A DNA stretch of 64,000 nucleotides from Actinotalea caeni (GTDB lineage: Bacteria > Actinomycetota > Actinomycetes > Actinomycetales > Beutenbergiaceae). Each line of letters opens with the position of its first letter. Within the stretch, counting starts at the first letter, position 1. The stretch covers positions 1 through 64,000 of the forward strand of contig NZ_WNXX01000010.1 of assembly GCF_009733795.1 (NCBI RefSeq), in the 5' to 3' direction. Below the pieces are notes generated by a model. That model saw nothing but the letters and a program-made list of their open reading frames with translations. It made no database searches and had not been told where the DNA came from. Position numbers and translations under genes: made by a program. Below, piece by piece: positions 62,758 through 64,000 of this stretch.

Positions 62758-62764
62758 CGCCGGC

Positions 62765-63337
62765 ATGGACGAGATGCCTCCGTGGGAGCCACCCTTCGAC
62801 GGCACCGAGGTCGAGCACCTCCTCGGCGCCCTGGACCGCCAGCGGGCGACGTTCCGCTGGAAGGTCGACGGCCTCGACGACGACGCTCTCGCGCGCACCG
62901 TCGGTGCCTCGAGCCTCACGCTCGGCGGTCTGATGAAGCACCTCGCGTGCGTCGAGGACGAGAAGTGGGGCCCGAACCTCTCCGGCGCGGGCTACGGACC
63001 GCCCTGGGCGGGCATGCCCGGCTACGCCGGCAGCCCGAAGGAGTACACCTTCGACACCACCGGCATGTCGGCGGCCGACCTCTACGCGACCTGGGACCGC
63101 AGCGTCGCGCGGTCGCGGCAGCGGCTCGCCGACGCCGTCGACGCCGGCGGTCTCGACCAGCAGGTCGCCCTCGGCGCCGACCAGGGTGTCGTGGTCAGCC
63201 TCCGACGGCTGGTGGTCGACCTCCTCGAGGAGTACGCCCGGCACACCGGCCACGCCGACCTGCTGCGGGAGGCCGTCGACGGTCGCGTCGGCGAGGACCC
63301 GCCGCCCGACTGGCGACTCCCCGCTCCCCCGCCCTGA
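62765..63337 (+). CDS. DinB-like (DUF664) helical bundle protein
   Basis: 190 residues. Motifs of the DinB/DUF664 metal-binding four-helix bundle: LGALDRQRATFRWKVDGLDD, LTLGGLMKHLACVEDEKW and VVDLLEEYARHTGHADLLRE, giving the His triad (HL, H in EYARHTGHAD). Relatives are thiol-dependent transferases (mycothiol or bacillithiol S-transferases). The substrate is unknown. Confidence 0.9.
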   Translation: MDEMPPWEPPFDGTEVEHLLGALDRQRATFRWKVDGLDDDALARTVGASSLTLGGLMKHLACVEDEKWGPNLSGAGYGPPWAGMPGYAGSPKEYTFDTTGMSAADLYATWDRSVARSRQRLADAVDAGGLDQQVALGADQGVVVSLRRLVVDLLEEYARHTGHADLLREAVDGRVGEDPPPDWRLPAPPP

Positions 63338-63412
63338 TCGGCCCGCACCGCGCCGCGCCGCAACCCTCCGGCACGGCGGCCGGCGTCCGGCGCGCCGGAG
63401 GGGTGCGGACGT

Positions 63413-63418
63413 TAGGCT
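63413..63418 (+). promoter_or_regulatory. -10 box TAGGCT of the WYL gene, leaderless
   Basis: TAGGCT lies 7 bases before the ATG at 63426. Confidence 0.5.
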
Positions 63419-63425
63419 TCCGCGT

Positions 63426-64000
63426 ATGGGGCTCGACGGCGACAGCCCGACCTCGCGGGCGCTCAGCGCGCTCGCCGCGATCCAGGACGCCCCGGGCATC
63501 ACGGCCGCCGAGCTCGGGCGCCGGCTGGGCGTCACCGACCGGGCCGCGCGCCGGTACGTGGCGATCCTGCGCGAGGCCGACATCCCGGTCGAGTCGACGC
63601 CGGGTCGCTACGGCGGCTACCGGATCGGGCGCGGGTTCCGACCGCCACCGCTCACGTTCACGATGTCGGAGGCCCTCGGCCTGACGATGGCCGCCGTCGA
63701 GAGCCACCACGGCGCGGACGACGCCGCCGGGCGGGCGCTGGCGAAGCTCACCCGGGTGCTGCCCGCCGAGCTCGCCGCCGCCGTGGAGGCGCTGCGCCAG
63801 GTGACGACGCCGCCCGAGGTGGAGGCCGACGTCGACCCGGTCGTGGTCGCGCGGCTGGCCGAGGCGGCCGCGACCCGGCGGCGGGTCTCGCTGCGCTACC
63901 GCGCGGGCAGCTCGTTCCGCACCACGGTGGACCCGTGGGCGGTCGTGCCGCGCCGCGGCTACTGGTACCTGCTGTGCTGGTCGCGCGACCGGGACGCGCG
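63426..64000 (+). CDS. HTH-WYL domain transcriptional regulator, 3' partial
   Basis: 191 residues before the window ends. The N-terminal HTH (ITAAELGRRLGVTDRAARRY, STPGRYGGYRIG) is followed by a helical linker (LTMSEALGLTMAA-type segment) and the start of a WYL domain (RRRVSLRYRAGSSFRTTVDP, YWYLLCWS). WYL regulators respond to nucleic-acid or other ligands, for example DNA-damage-linked PafBC and DriD types. The end lies outside the window. Confidence 0.88.
   Translation, partial: MGLDGDSPTSRALSALAAIQDAPGITAAELGRRLGVTDRAARRYVAILREADIPVESTPGRYGGYRIGRGFRPPPLTFTMSEALGLTMAAVESHHGADDAAGRALAKLTRVLPAELAAAVEALRQVTTPPEVEADVDPVVVARLAEAAATRRRVSLRYRAGSSFRTTVDPWAVVPRRGYWYLLCWSRDRDA

Overview
The window is very GC-rich (by eye well above 70%), densely coded, often with GTG starts and 4-base ATGA/GTGA gene overlaps. 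It carries two actinobacterial hallmark loci: a glnX-glnH-pknG locus and a garA-ftsR-DUF151-merR locus. This places it in the Actinomycetota. A Cellulomonas/Nocardioides-like host is plausible, but the genus cannot be fixed from sequence alone.

Layout. 1-10511: eight tightly coupled genes (AAA+ ATPase, GlnX, GlnH, coiled-coil protein, PknG kinase, PP2C phosphatase, VWA protein, FHA protein) that look like an enlarged PknG amino-acid-sensing pathway. 10518-15773 (minus): a compact four-gene cluster of subtilisin-like protease, ECF sigma factor, small beta-rich protein and TPR-CHAT protease. 16188-16261: tRNA-Pro followed by a hairpin. 16346-29534: ordinary chromosomal genes (RidA, membrane proteins, FadR-type regulator, two MFS pumps, a CrcB pair, LysG/LysE, thioredoxin/DUF4395, a gene with an in-frame TAG, DUF4126). 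29673-35836: conserved block of phosphatidyltransferase, DUF881, DUF1290, DUF881, GarA, FtsR, DUF151, MerR and YciO. 35854-44593: hydrolase, DUF1905, AI-2E-type transporter, pterin dehydratase-like/VOC fusion, ECF42-type sigma with its DGPF partner, aldo-keto reductase, aminotransferase and MerR.

44733-55702 is an accessory region of visibly lower and uneven GC. It holds a broken reductase gene, a DUF222-HNH endonuclease gene whose 5' part is duplicated about 3.7 kb away, and between the two copies a secreted-peptide gene (interrupted by TGA) with two ABC permeases and an ATPase. Beyond these lie two more secreted-protein genes, one apparently related to the first peptide, and a recombinase/HTH/recombinase trio. 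55703-64000 returns to chromosomal genes: a possible lipoprotein, GNAT, DUF1272, a two-ACT regulator, lipocalin, a UvrA paralogue operon with PPOX, VOC and AraC genes, DinB, and a WYL regulator cut by the window end.

How parts may work together (inference). GlnH-GlnX would report extracellular amino acids to PknG. PknG's classical substrate GarA is encoded at 32491. The PP2C, VWA and FHA proteins in the pknG operon could reverse or read the phosphorylation. The sigma/subtilase/CHAT cluster reads as a self-contained protease-based response module. Many genes appear to be transcribed leaderless, with a TANNNT box 6-7 nt before the start codon.
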